From: a virus
IMG/VR virus record: IMGVR_UViG_3300031952_000033
Coordinates: 1-45,336 of that record
Reading direction: 5' to 3' (one strand)
DNA length: 45,336 nt
The translations under genes and the position numbers were made by a program. Under the pieces are notes generated by a model. That model did no database searches and had not been told where the DNA came from. It saw only the letters and a list, made by a program, of their open reading frames with translations. This document shows, piece after piece, positions 1 to 8,648 of the stretch. Each line of letters starts with the position of its first letter. Positions within the stretch are counted from its first letter, which is position 1.

Positions 1-351
1 ACAATTCCCATACAGATAGATATACTAGTGCCCTCTTCCTCAGCCTCTCTCCTAGCTTCAAAAGAGTTGCACTAAAATACTAATAATAGATATATATACT
101 ATACTAGGATGTGTATGTCTGTACTACAAATCTATTCTGTATGGCTGTTCTACATGACTACAATATAACTGGACCCAGCCTTTCTGTCTGTCTGTCATAC
201 GCTCATACAGTATCTATAATTGTATGCTTGTACTACAGCCATACAACCGCTAAGAGTGTAACCGTTAATCTATTCTATTATTATTCTAAGAAAATGTCCC
301 GAATCAATGCTTCAAATGGTAATAGAAAATTATATTCTATATATCTATAAA
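1..351. other. Main non-coding region; candidate origin/regulatory region
   Basis: I see no credible gene here; the only plus-strand reading frame is low-complexity and unlike any family. The 5-mer CATAC or its complement GTATG occurs at 9-13, 113-117, 139-143, 196-200, 204-208, 222-226 and 240-244, far more often than chance predicts (about 0.5). An 11-bp perfect inverted repeat (TGTATGGCTGT) lies at 138-148 and 235-245. GTACTACA occurs at 121-128 and 230-237. A TA-rich stretch lies at 80-108 and a TCTG microsatellite around 183-195. This resembles an iteron-bearing replication origin or control region, but that function is inferred. Together with 45261-45336 it forms the longest gap in the genome if the map is circular. 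Confidence 0.5.
138..245. repeat. 11-bp inverted repeat pair
   Basis: TGTATGGCTGT at 138-148 is matched by its exact reverse complement ACAGCCATACA at 235-245, with 86 bases between the arms. Both arms contain the CATAC/GTATG motif that recurs through this gap. The spacing is too long for a terminator hairpin, so paired protein-binding sites are more likely than an RNA stem. Confidence 0.6.
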
Positions 352-552
352 CTAAACTATCTTATAGTTACTCTTTAGAGTATTTCTAAGTTTTCTTTGA
401 TTAATTCTACTACATTCTTTTTTGACTATAGGACCGCATCTAGTACAGTATTTATCTTGGGTATTAGAAATAAATCTACCACACCTTTTACAATTCTTAA
501 GTGTCCAAGTTTCTAGTTTACCATTAGAGAATATTCTAGTTATATTTTGCAT
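352..552 (-). CDS. Small treble-clef zinc-finger protein (HG-L-W paralogue family)
   Basis: This 66-residue basic protein has two CxxC pairs, CKRC and CTRC, about 15 residues apart, so it should bind one zinc. Its block FSNGKLETWTLKNC aligns with FSHGRLISWIQNRC in the gene at 25663-25845 and THGRLTSWIQLKC in the gene at 37468-37671, so the three are paralogues. The frame extends upstream to a TTG at 576, but the ATG at 552 gives the better start. It is the last gene of the rightward-to-leftward transcription direction. The function is unknown; nucleic-acid binding is likely from the basic C-terminus. Confidence 0.6.
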   Translation of the reverse strand: MQNITRIFSNGKLETWTLKNCKRCGRFISNTQDKYCTRCGPIVKKECSRINQRKLRNTLKSNYKIV

Positions 553-617
553 ATTAATCCTTACTACCTTTTTCAAGTACCCTTACTTAGAGGCTTCCTA
601 TAAGAAAGAAAGGTTGG

Positions 618-977
618 CTATTGTACTGGCAGCTTAAGGAACTTAGCCTTAATAGCATTCCATACCTTTACAATAGGTGTTCTACGTACTATCAGTTTTA
701 CCAGTTGATCTGTACCGGTAACTATTATAGTATTAAAGAAGTTTATTGTTACTATGTCTAAGTTGTATTCAGTCTTAACTACACCAAATGCTCCTAGACC
801 AGCACCAATAATAATAGTCTTTATAGCTTTAACCGGACTGAACTTAGTCCAGAAGGCCTTTGTAAAGACTATTGACCAGCTCTTAGGTAGATTCTCGTCC
901 TTTAGGTAGCCAAAGATTGCAGCTTGGAAACCGTAGAATGCTCCCAATGCAATATTCTTAAGTATTTCTATATTCAT
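618..977 (-). CDS. Small membrane-associated protein, possible lysis-related
   Basis: This 119-residue protein is rich in hydrophobic and Gly/Ala stretches, notably around residues 8-25 and 52-65 (TIIIGAGLGAFGVV), with a basic C-terminus. It has its own TATA-like promoter at 1009-1019, 35-40 bases upstream of the ATG. It lies directly after the tail hub gene, where tailed viruses often carry lysis or membrane genes, but there is no motif that proves a holin. I do not recognise the family. Confidence 0.5.
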   Translation of the reverse strand: MNIEILKNIALGAFYGFQAAIFGYLKDENLPKSWSIVFTKAFWTKFSPVKAIKTIIIGAGLGAFGVVKTEYNLDIVTINFFNTIIVTGTDQLVKLIVRRTPIVKVWNAIKAKFLKLPVQ

Positions 978-1008
978 ATTCTATTCCTTACTATTATATA
1001 GTTACCGT

Positions 1009-1019
1009 CCTATTTAAAC
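1009..1019 (-). promoter_or_regulatory. TATA-box promoter for the 618-977 gene
   Basis: Read on the minus strand the box is GTTTAAATAGG. It ends about 32 bases upstream of the ATG at 977, which fits an archaeal TATA box with a short leader. The same TTTAAATA core occurs upstream of the genes starting at 45260, 33663 and 32088. It lies in the 47-base gap after the tail hub gene. Confidence 0.55.
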
Positions 1020-1024
1020 TTTAT

Positions 1025-3610
1025 TTAACTAGGATAGTCTTTCGATATAGGGATTAAGTCTATATTGAATATGTCTCCACCAGACTTTAAGCTAGCATAG
1101 GTACGTGTTTGGTAATCTGGATTAATACACCGCATGGTTATACTGTACGGATCTACAGTATTTATTGGTATGCTGTTCTTTAAGTCGTCTATTAATGTCA
1201 GTTGAGTAAGAGCTCCAGTAATCAAGAATAGGTGTTTAACTTCTGTTATTCTAAATAACCTATCTATCATGTAAGAAGAACTGATTAATAGATTACCACT
1301 ACCATCACCACTAACATAAGGTCTATCAACATACATAGCAGTATCGTTAATTACTTTAGTTACGGTATAGTTATTAGAATCTGCACAATGCTGAACCATT
1401 CCTTCTTTAATAGTAGTAAACTTTGTATTTTCTCCAGTCATTAAGTTAGAATTATGTGTATAAACAATTGTACCACTTTGATCTACATCTGGTAAATCAA
1501 AATTCTCTCCATCCGGAATATAAGAACTACGTATCCATACTAATTGACCGGGTAGAATACCGGGTGTTAAAGGTATAGTAATCTGTCCACTAGTTCTAAC
1601 TAGTCTATTTCTTAGCAGTTCATATAATGCAGTTTGAGCTAGAGGACTAGTATCATCATCTGTATCTAAGTTATCTTGACTAGCTAAAGAGTCTCTAACA
1701 GTTAAGAATCTACAATTATATTGATCTATAGATGTACTGTCATAAGCTCCCCTAATAACTGATCCTAATATTCCAAATCCATCTACATAGAATTCTGTAG
1801 AAGTAAACAGTACAGTTTCACCTTTATGTATTCTAAACCCTATATAGTCTATCTGGTGCCAGTCTGGAGAACCTACCTCACCCCAAGTATCACTATCAGC
1901 CCAGTCTCCTAGTTTCTTAGTTATTAATGTAGACCATTCTTCATCACCGACTTCAGCAGTAATATCTATAAAGAAGTAATCATCAGTAAGATCACTATCA
2001 TTATAGGTTCCAGTACCTACTATTAACTGTACTGTACCTACTGAACTACGTCTACCAAAGAAGTCTACATGTGGAATATTCTTATTAGAACCTATAGCGT
2101 ATATATCTACGTTAGGATGCTCCTTTATTATAGTAGTCCATAATGGTGCTTGTACTGGTAGGCCTTCTGAATGTAAACTACTATTACCAACTTTATGATA
2201 AACAAAATCGTCATATAGTACACCAGAAAATATAGTCCATAGTTCCTTATGACCTTCTGTCCACTCTTCATTCATAGGAAGTACAAAGTTACCAGCTACT
2301 AAAACATAATTAGCTAAAGGTAGTTCTGTTTTAAACCCTTGTATAATCATATCCTCTCTAACTAATAGAGGTTCACCTTCTAAAGCATAGGTAGGCCACT
2401 TATCTTCTATATTGCAACTATCATTAATACCAGATACATCATGATTACCTATAGGAGCAAGAAGTAGGTTACCGTCTATATCTACTATCCAATGTAGTCC
2501 AGTCCAACCATCAGGATCAGCTACATAATGTAAACTTGATCCTATCCTTATAATATCTTGTAGTGCCATAAAAGCATCTTCATACGGAAAGTTAAGATAC
2601 GGAAATATACTTGGATCATTATAGATATAATCACTACCAAGAGTATAACCAGAATTAGCAGCCGTACCTAGTATCTTTTCTACATAAGCTGGTATTATTC
2701 CATAGGTACTATCAGTTAGTATTTCTCTAATAGTCTTAATATTAAATGCGTAACCTATACCTTGTACATACAGAACAGCAGCGTCTACTAGTACAGTTTC
2801 ATTTGTACTATCATTATCATATCCATATAAAACAAGCTTAAGCTTATATGAACTTAAGTAGCGTACATCTATAGCATCTGCTAAATCCCAAATATACCAA
2901 TCTAGACTAGTAATTTCTTTAGGCGGTAAATATATAGGTGAATGGACACCATCACTTAGAGTAGCAGTAAGATAGCACTGTTTACCGTTACTTACTCCAG
3001 CACGTATTTCTAACCACAGAGTATCAAAGTGCATATTCTGTCTCTGTTCTATTTCAGCAAATTCAAACCAACCGGCCATCTTACCAGTATTAGTATCATT
3101 TAGCACTAATTGTAGATTATCTTCTACCCCTTCATCTAAATAAGGAGTATTACCCATCTTATCCCATTCATCAAAGGTTCCATCAAAATCTCTTACATAT
3201 AGAGTATCGTTATAGTCTATATGGTTATCTATACCATTACGACTTTGTTCTCCGTATTCATTAGCTACTCTCATCTGTTTAAGGCCATGTCCTTTACCAA
3301 TAGCAGTTATCTGTACTACTTCACCATCTATAGCCATGTTAGGACTAAGTTCTATAATCTTACCTCTAAATACTGGCGGCAAAGCGTCCCAACCTGAACT
3401 ATTTAGTGGACCTAGACCATCCTCTTCATAAGCATATCTAACCTCTATATCATCGTATAGATTATAGACGGCTAGGTAGTTTTTACCTTCTTGATTGTTA
3501 GCACTAATGACACATTCAGCTAAACCATTCTCTGCTAGAATAACAGTCGTGGTTATACAGTCTGAAGTAATCTCCGGATCTTTATTTATTTTAGTTAGTT
3601 CTTTACTCAT
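1025..3610 (-). CDS. Tail hub/baseplate protein with carbohydrate-binding-like insertion
   Basis: At 861 residues this is the largest protein of the window. Residues about 80-115 contain a segment (FRGKIIELSPN, then GEVVQITAIGKG) typical of tail hub or late-control-type proteins that form the distal tail ring. Residues about 135-290 read as a jelly-roll, with alternating short strands and aromatic residues, and probably bind a glycan on the host surface. The C-terminal part (about 640-800) again has hub-like strands, including ITIPLTPGILPGQLVWI. It is preceded by the DUF2341 fibre gene with an 11-base gap. The hub role is inferred from motif and from its place at the end of the tail module. 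Confidence 0.6.
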   Translation of the reverse strand: MSKELTKINKDPEITSDCITTTVILAENGLAECVISANNQEGKNYLAVYNLYDDIEVRYAYEEDGLGPLNSSGWDALPPVFRGKIIELSPNMAIDGEVVQITAIGKGHGLKQMRVANEYGEQSRNGIDNHIDYNDTLYVRDFDGTFDEWDKMGNTPYLDEGVEDNLQLVLNDTNTGKMAGWFEFAEIEQRQNMHFDTLWLEIRAGVSNGKQCYLTATLSDGVHSPIYLPPKEITSLDWYIWDLADAIDVRYLSSYKLKLVLYGYDNDSTNETVLVDAAVLYVQGIGYAFNIKTIREILTDSTYGIIPAYVEKILGTAANSGYTLGSDYIYNDPSIFPYLNFPYEDAFMALQDIIRIGSSLHYVADPDGWTGLHWIVDIDGNLLLAPIGNHDVSGINDSCNIEDKWPTYALEGEPLLVREDMIIQGFKTELPLANYVLVAGNFVLPMNEEWTEGHKELWTIFSGVLYDDFVYHKVGNSSLHSEGLPVQAPLWTTIIKEHPNVDIYAIGSNKNIPHVDFFGRRSSVGTVQLIVGTGTYNDSDLTDDYFFIDITAEVGDEEWSTLITKKLGDWADSDTWGEVGSPDWHQIDYIGFRIHKGETVLFTSTEFYVDGFGILGSVIRGAYDSTSIDQYNCRFLTVRDSLASQDNLDTDDDTSPLAQTALYELLRNRLVRTSGQITIPLTPGILPGQLVWIRSSYIPDGENFDLPDVDQSGTIVYTHNSNLMTGENTKFTTIKEGMVQHCADSNNYTVTKVINDTAMYVDRPYVSGDGSGNLLISSSYMIDRLFRITEVKHLFLITGALTQLTLIDDLKNSIPINTVDPYSITMRCINPDYQTRTYASLKSGGDIFNIDLIPISKDYPS

Positions 3611-3621
3611 ATTTCAATCTC

Positions 3622-5199
3622 CTATACCGGTGTTAAGTTTACTCTTTGTTGTGGATGTTCTTTATTTCTATATTTGAAATGGCGTCTAAACCAATTCCAC
3701 AACCTACGTACTCTACCTTCCTTAAGGCCTATATATTCTATTATTTCTCTTACCCATTCTATAGCAGGCCTAATCCATTCAGCTATAGCAGTATCTGCAG
3801 CACCAATAAATTCAGTTATTATTCTAGTCAAATGATGACCTAGAAGATGTATTATACTATCTAAACTTCCTATCTTCTCAGTAATTAGTTTATGTAAAGT
3901 AGCCTTTCTAATTTTACTGTCTAGCCCGGCTATTTTCTCTGTAATACTTATATGTAAACTAGTTAATCTACTCTTAGTGTCTAGAGCTCCTATTTTCTCT
4001 GTTATACTATGGAATAGAGTAGCAAGTCTAGACTTAGAATCTAAGCTACCTATCTTATCGGTTATACTCTTATATAAAGTAGCAATTCTTGCTTTAGTAT
4101 CTAAAGCCCCAATCTTTTCTGTAATAGCCTGCTTCATTGTAGATATTCTACTTCTAGTATCTAGCCCACCAATATATTCAGTTATAGTTTCAAAATGTTC
4201 TACCGCTGCCGATTCTGGTTCTTCCTCTTCGCCCCATGTACTATGTGCTGGTTCTGGACTAACATACTTGCCAACCACTATCTGGTCGAATAATCCTTTA
4301 CTACCAAAACTACCATTATACCTTTCAATCCTAATCTTGGTTACTCCAGTAGTAACATTACCAGAATTAGTTGTTACTCCAAGAGTCTGTTGAACGTCAT
4401 TAATCCATACAGCATGGGTTGAAGCACTAAGCAAAGCTAACTTCAACTTATACCAAGTGCTAACTACTGCACCAGCAACTTTCTGCCAAGCTGGACCATT
4501 TCTTAAGTGGTCTATCTGTTGATTAGGATTCCAACCAGTTGAACTTGGTAAAGCTAAAGCACTAATATGTGTTGTACCTTGCATAATATACATATCGCAT
4601 GGATATTTAGCATCTGAAGCTGGAGTATTATCTGTAAGCATATATAACTCAACGAATAGTTTATAGCCATCTTCTATAGTTACTGCCCTATCAATTTCTT
4701 GGGCATCACCAGTTATTTGACATGCTTTAGTGCCTTCCTTCTTAACGGTAGTTTGAACATCTGCATTAGCATCACCAGACCAACCATTCTGACCATTTAA
4801 GTCCCCATCATTAAGAGCGTTAAAGTTTTCAAAGAATATAAAAGTATTAACACCACTACTTGTAGTAGTAGCACCAGCATTTCCATAGTACATATATATT
4901 GTTACAGCACTAGATTCTAAACTATCTGCTACTTTAATCCATATTACAGCACTATCATTATCAACTTGAGATTCTATCCAATAACTAAGTTCTGTATTAC
5001 CATCATTATCAGTAAATCTTATATCACCAAAATCTGTTTTACAATGATTACTACAGTATACATCAGTAGTATTATCATTACCAGCACCAGCATGAACTGT
5101 AATCTTAACTGGGTAATTAGTTCCTGCACCAGTAGCGGGATTAATAGCGTGAGTCTTTCTATAACTCCAATCTTCAAAGTCGTCTCCCCATGCTGTCAT
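3622..5199 (-). CDS. DUF2341 tail fibre-like protein with 20-residue repeats
   Basis: Residues about 11-110 match the DUF2341 domain (WSYRKTHAI, then FGDIRFTD, YWIES and YMYYGN), a domain common in archaeal surface proteins. Residues about 120-325 resemble a LamG/concanavalin-type lectin fold. From residue 339 a helical repeat of exactly 20 residues (consensus ITEKIGALDTKSRLATLHKS) runs five times and then decays over three more copies. The C-terminus is basic and Trp-rich. The start ATG overlaps the previous stop as TAATG. A trimeric fibre or stalk that displays lectin domains is the likely role; a tail length ruler is the alternative. Confidence 0.7.
   Translation of the reverse strand: MTAWGDDFEDWSYRKTHAINPATGAGTNYPVKITVHAGAGNDNTTDVYCSNHCKTDFGDIRFTDNDGNTELSYWIESQVDNDSAVIWIKVADSLESSAVTIYMYYGNAGATTTSSGVNTFIFFENFNALNDGDLNGQNGWSGDANADVQTTVKKEGTKACQITGDAQEIDRAVTIEDGYKLFVELYMLTDNTPASDAKYPCDMYIMQGTTHISALALPSSTGWNPNQQIDHLRNGPAWQKVAGAVVSTWYKLKLALLSASTHAVWINDVQQTLGVTTNSGNVTTGVTKIRIERYNGSFGSKGLFDQIVVGKYVSPEPAHSTWGEEEEPESAAVEHFETITEYIGGLDTRSRISTMKQAITEKIGALDTKARIATLYKSITDKIGSLDSKSRLATLFHSITEKIGALDTKSRLTSLHISITEKIAGLDSKIRKATLHKLITEKIGSLDSIIHLLGHHLTRIITEFIGAADTAIAEWIRPAIEWVREIIEYIGLKEGRVRRLWNWFRRHFKYRNKEHPQQRVNLTPV
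3820..4185 (-). repeat. In-frame 60-nt tandem repeats coding the 20-residue stalk
   Basis: Five consecutive 60-base units (3886-4185) and a sixth slightly longer one encode ITEKIG-LDTKSR-type units. DNA identity is imperfect, with synonymous and conservative changes, so the array is kept by selection on the protein rather than being a recent expansion. There are no unrelated spacers, so this is not a CRISPR array. Confidence 0.85.
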
Positions 5200-5732
5200 T
5201 AAGAAGCACCGCCTAAAGCTTTATTACCGTACATCATTGAGGCTGCAGCAGTTCCACCGGCCATAGCTAAGTATACCCAACCTACTGGACCCATACCGGC
5301 TTCAAAGGCAGCCATAGAATACTGTACCATCTTCATAGTCTGCATAAGCCTCATAGCACCACTAATAACAGCTTCTATTGATTTAACGGTCTGCTTCTGC
5401 TCCTTAGGTAAACCAAGCTTATCTAAAAGCATAGCGTAACCAAACATAGCACGCCTAGCTGCTCCGATCATACTAACAGTAGACATAGCATGATATCTAG
5501 TAGTAGCCATCTCATCTTCATCTGACATATCTTCTCCAGTAGGATGATACTTGTAATACTGAGTCTTAAGAATATCTGGCATTCCTTGGCCACCACCACC
5601 AACTCTACCAGCACGTGGACCAACTTCTCCCATCTGCTGCTTTATAGCTTCTACTTCTACTCTTAAAGCGTTAAGCTCATTAAGAATCTTAGTAATAAAA
5701 GGTGATTGTATAGAGCTTATCTTTCTTGGCAT
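5199..5732 (-). CDS. Short tape-measure-like or tail membrane protein
   Basis: This 177-residue protein has an N-terminal coiled-coil segment (residues about 12-36), a Gly-rich linker, a central helical region, and a Gly/Ala/Met-rich hydrophobic C-terminus (about 140-175, including MGPVGWVYLAMAGGTAAA). It sits between the tail tube-like gene and the fibre gene, where the tape measure protein is normally encoded, but it is several times shorter than usual. It may be a very short tape measure or a membrane-penetrating tail tip protein. The ATG is preceded by a clear AGGTGAT ribosome binding site. Confidence 0.45.
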   Translation of the reverse strand: MPRKISSIQSPFITKILNELNALRVEVEAIKQQMGEVGPRAGRVGGGGQGMPDILKTQYYKYHPTGEDMSDEDEMATTRYHAMSTVSMIGAARRAMFGYAMLLDKLGLPKEQKQTVKSIEAVISGAMRLMQTMKMVQYSMAAFEAGMGPVGWVYLAMAGGTAAASMMYGNKALGGAS

Positions 5733-5740
5733 TATATCAC

Positions 5741-6646
5741 CTATGGATAAGATACTCTATCTGCAGTAAACCTAACTATCCATACAGCTTCTGTACCTAG
5801 TTCTATACCGCCCGTACTAACAGTATTAACCTTAAACCCATCGAGTATTATCTGATATTCTGTACCTTCTTGATTTACTAAAGTAAATAGAATATACTCT
5901 ACCGAATACTTCCTACCATTACTAGGGTTAATAGCTGTATCACCGTTACTATTTATTTCAGTTTCAAATAGCGCTTCATATAGTGCCCCTAGATCATTAA
6001 CTACTATTTCCCCTTCTAGATGAGTGGGTTTTAGATGTTGGTGTAACATTAGACCAGCCGGTATTTCTATATGAACCCAAGGGTCCACATCTCCAAAGGT
6101 TAGTTTCTTAATACCGTACCATTCATAAGTATTATTTTCGTCTGAACCTATAATACATTTCTTAACCCTCACAAATATAGAAGGTATAGGCGGACTAGCC
6201 TTATAGATTAGAGAAACATCATCTACATAAATATAATAACTATTTATTCCAGTACAATTAAAGATTAATCTCTTAACAATTTTATTACTAGTTAATATTG
6301 CTAGTAAATCTATATAATGCCAAGTTTGATCATACCAGTTTCCATACCATACGTTAGCATTATAAGTACCATCAGTATAGTAAACCTTACAAAGACTACT
6401 CATAGGACTATTTTGAGCATTTCTAATCCACATACCAAAAGAGATTATCTTAGATACTTTAACTGGACTAGATAAAATATATTCTAGTTCGTTATTTCCA
6501 CCGCCCCTCATACGTAAACCATAAGTACCCGTACGATTACCAGATACACTTATAGTATCTTTACTACTAGATTGAGAAGCTGCAAAGTTCCAATTAGTTA
6601 AGGAACCAAATTCAAAATCACCGTTAATTATAGCTTCAGTATTCAT
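5741..6646 (-). CDS. Probable tail tube protein fused to a carbohydrate-binding domain
   Basis: The N-terminal half (residues about 5-155) is a CBM4/9-like jelly-roll. It begins with NGDFEFGSLTNWNF, the standard opening of that fold, and closes with IYVDDVSLIY, its typical last strand. The C-terminal half (about 160-301) has the alternating strands of a tail tube or major tail protein, including LEGEIVVNDLGALYE. The gene lies just downstream of a tail terminator-like gene, as expected for a tube. A display domain on the tube is plausible. A baseplate role is the alternative. Confidence 0.55.
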   Translation of the reverse strand: MNTEAIINGDFEFGSLTNWNFAASQSSSKDTISVSGNRTGTYGLRMRGGGNNELEYILSSPVKVSKIISFGMWIRNAQNSPMSSLCKVYYTDGTYNANVWYGNWYDQTWHYIDLLAILTSNKIVKRLIFNCTGINSYYIYVDDVSLIYKASPPIPSIFVRVKKCIIGSDENNTYEWYGIKKLTFGDVDPWVHIEIPAGLMLHQHLKPTHLEGEIVVNDLGALYEALFETEINSNGDTAINPSNGRKYSVEYILFTLVNQEGTEYQIILDGFKVNTVSTGGIELGTEAVWIVRFTADRVSYP

Positions 6647-6647
6647 T

Positions 6648-7121
6648 TTAATCTTCCTCTAATATTTGGTTATTATAATAGACAGTCTTAACCACTTGTT
6701 CAGCTTGCCATATTATAGGTTCTTTAGTACTCTTTATACCTCTACCTACCGCTATACTGTTTATATCGTCCCATCCGCCCGGAAGGTCTAGGTTAATAAT
6801 ACCTTCTATAGCGTATTTATTCTTAGCTAGTATATTACTAATCTCTTGCTTAAGATTAAACCATGTAGTTCTCATAGTTGCTACAGTAGTAGGTTCATAC
6901 CTAATAAGCTTAAGATATATTGTAATCTTTACTCTATGCTCTATTCTGTAAGTACCTTGACTTACCCATACACTACGCTCTGGATAGTTTTCTATAAGAA
7001 TCTGGATATTAGGGTTCTTAGGGTCAAACTCCATTTCTCTCCAAGCGACATTAGCAGAGTCAGGATTAGTTTCTGTCCACTTAGAAAGTAAGCACTGGTA
7101 GATAAGATCGGCAACATCCAT
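6648..7121 (-). CDS. Probable tail completion/terminator protein
   Basis: This 157-residue alpha/beta protein has size, composition and position consistent with neck or tail terminator proteins, which cap the tail tube and join it to the head. It has the typical pattern of an N-terminal helix followed by strands such as IEHRVKITIYLKLI, then a helix (RTTWFNLKQEI). It ends one base before the tail tube-like gene begins. The assignment rests on fold pattern and gene order only. Confidence 0.45.
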   Translation of the reverse strand: MDVADLIYQCLLSKWTETNPDSANVAWREMEFDPKNPNIQILIENYPERSVWVSQGTYRIEHRVKITIYLKLIRYEPTTVATMRTTWFNLKQEISNILAKNKYAIEGIINLDLPGGWDDINSIAVGRGIKSTKEPIIWQAEQVVKTVYYNNQILEED

Positions 7122-7135
7122 TAGTATTGCCCCTC

Positions 7136-7660
7136 TTAACTACCTTGCTTTATTTGACACTTGACAGTTACTTCTAGTGTGTCTCCAGCATCCCAATTAC
7201 AGTTATCTGCCGGTGAATATACTTGTCTAAGTAATAGTACACCGTTAGAAGTCGCATTGAGAATACCTATTTCTGTTATAGCATCGTTACCGCTTAGGCT
7301 GTCTGTACTAGAGAATGTCGCTACCCATTTGGCTGTATCATTTACTTGAGTAGTAGTATTCAATGATCCTACAGCAGCTTTACGTTTTACTTCAGATTCT
7401 AGAGTAGCATCATTAACTGTTGCTGCAGTTGTACCTTCACCAATACCAATATAGTCAAAGGCCGTGCCTCCAACGTCAGTCAGTATTAGTTTAGCTACTT
7501 CTTGCATTCCTAGTTTAGTTACTGAATTATGTTTCAGTCCTAGTCTGCATAGTAGCTTATTCAAGAATCCGCTGTTTATCATGTGCTTGCTTTTGATATT
7601 GCCGTCTTTGTCTTTTACACACACTTCGATACTGTCTACGATTTTAAACTTCTCTTTCAT
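7136..7660 (-). CDS. Tail fibre/baseplate protein with the common FDYIGIGEG motif
   Basis: This 174-residue protein contains the block FDYIGIGEGTTAATVNDATL, then ATLESEV and ITEIGILNA, which recurs in tail fibre and baseplate proteins of many bacterial and haloarchaeal tailed viruses. These proteins form beta-rich domains at the tail tip or fibre base. The start at 7660 has an AGGAG ribosome binding site about nine bases upstream. It is beta-rich, with no transmembrane segment. Confidence 0.6.
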   Translation of the reverse strand: MKEKFKIVDSIEVCVKDKDGNIKSKHMINSGFLNKLLCRLGLKHNSVTKLGMQEVAKLILTDVGGTAFDYIGIGEGTTAATVNDATLESEVKRKAAVGSLNTTTQVNDTAKWVATFSSTDSLSGNDAITEIGILNATSNGVLLLRQVYSPADNCNWDAGDTLEVTVKCQIKQGS

Positions 7661-7687
7661 TGTTTTTATTCTCCTATATTTTTATTA

Positions 7688-7981
7688 CTATAATACTCCA
7701 ATTACCTTTAGAATAGTTACTACAGCTAATACTATTCCTAGCCCAGCACTTAAACACTTAAAGAGCTGTAGACGTCCTATATACCTATTCTTTTCTCCTA
7801 GTTGTATAGCTTCTATCTTTTCTAGTCTAGTATTATACTTCTCATGCTCTTCATTTACATGCTTACAGAGGTCCTTAACTTGAGCTATAAAGTCCTTATG
7901 ATCTTTAGTATTAGCTTCTACTAGAGCTCTAACTCGTTCATCTATTCTAGCTAAGGTTACTATAGTCTTTTCTTTAGCCAT
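7688..7981 (-). CDS. Coiled-coil protein with C-terminal membrane anchor (XhlA-like)
   Basis: The 97-residue protein starts MAKEKTIVTL, has a long amphipathic coiled coil (about 8-65) and ends with one transmembrane helix (about 75-95, LSAGLGIVLAVVTILKV). This layout matches XhlA-type hemolysin/holin-associated proteins of phages. The frame extends upstream to 8023, but the ATG at 7981 is two bases from the previous stop and is preferred. It may act in lysis or membrane attachment. It sits oddly between head connector and tail genes. Confidence 0.55.
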   Translation of the reverse strand: MAKEKTIVTLARIDERVRALVEANTKDHKDFIAQVKDLCKHVNEEHEKYNTRLEKIEAIQLGEKNRYIGRLQLFKCLSAGLGIVLAVVTILKVIGVL

Positions 7982-7982
7982 A

Positions 7983-8648
7983 TTATTCATCCTCTGTCCA
8001 ATCTTGTTCTTCATATCCACCATTTTGATCGCTACCTATAAAGGCGAACTTCTTTTGTCTTTTAGTATGATATTCAGACACTGTATCATTCTTAGTAGAG
8101 ATTATAGTCTTAGTTTCTGTCGTAGTCCTTTCTAGTTCATCTATCTTCTTAGTTACTATATTAACCGGTTTACTAATAAAGTCCCTAGCTTCTTTACCGG
8201 TAATAAGGCCTTTCTCAAACAGTGCTAAGAATATATCTGGATTATGAGTAGTGTATACCGTTACATTATCTACAGTAGCTTCATTAACTGCTTCTTGAGC
8301 AAGTGTATAGTAGGACTTAATATATAGTTCTAACTTTCTTATAGCTTGGGCAAAATAACCAGAAGCATCTATTTCATTATTCATATCTGGCTGTAAAGCA
8401 CCTCTAATCTTCATTTCTTCTGGTATCATTCTACGTTTAAAGAGACTAGCACCAAAGTCTGCTGTAATAGCCGCTATCTGGTCATCTGCATCATTTAAAG
8501 GTACATCAATATAAGGTTTAAGAAACAGATCAACCATTCTACTAGCTTCATTTGCAGCTTCATTAAGAGCGTCATCATAACTAGTATCCGCTGGTAATAT
8601 AAGCATACGAGTTTTTATTTGTCCTATATCACAATACATGTCTGTCAT
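7983..8648 (-). CDS. Head-tail connector (adaptor) protein
   Basis: This 221-residue protein has a helical N-terminal half (YDDALNEAANEASRMVDLFL) typical of gp6/gp15-like connector proteins that form the ring under the portal. The C-terminal 70 residues are charged and probably disordered. It follows the portal gene directly, with one base between them, which is the usual order. The fold is inferred from position and helical pattern. Confidence 0.6.
   Translation of the reverse strand: MTDMYCDIGQIKTRMLILPADTSYDDALNEAANEASRMVDLFLKPYIDVPLNDADDQIAAITADFGASLFKRRMIPEEMKIRGALQPDMNNEIDASGYFAQAIRKLELYIKSYYTLAQEAVNEATVDNVTVYTTHNPDIFLALFEKGLITGKEARDFISKPVNIVTKKIDELERTTTETKTIISTKNDTVSEYHTKRQKKFAFIGSDQNGGYEEQDWTEDE

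Noticed and set aside
111-350. Plus-strand reading frame of 79 codons in the end gap
   Set aside because: Low-complexity composition, no ribosome binding site, opposite to every other gene, and it overlays repeated CATAC motifs; a non-coding control region explains it better.
3820-4185. Possible CRISPR array from regular 60-base spacing
   Set aside because: The units are contiguous coding repeats with no unique spacers, and the frame is intact.
3977-4393. Plus-strand frame of 138 codons
   Set aside because: It is the mirror of the 60-nt repeats of the DUF2341 gene on the other strand; repeat structure keeps it open.
7464-7883. Plus-strand frame of 139 codons
   Set aside because: It covers two well-supported minus-strand genes and their gap, and its Ser/Phe/Leu-rich product is typical of an antisense shadow.
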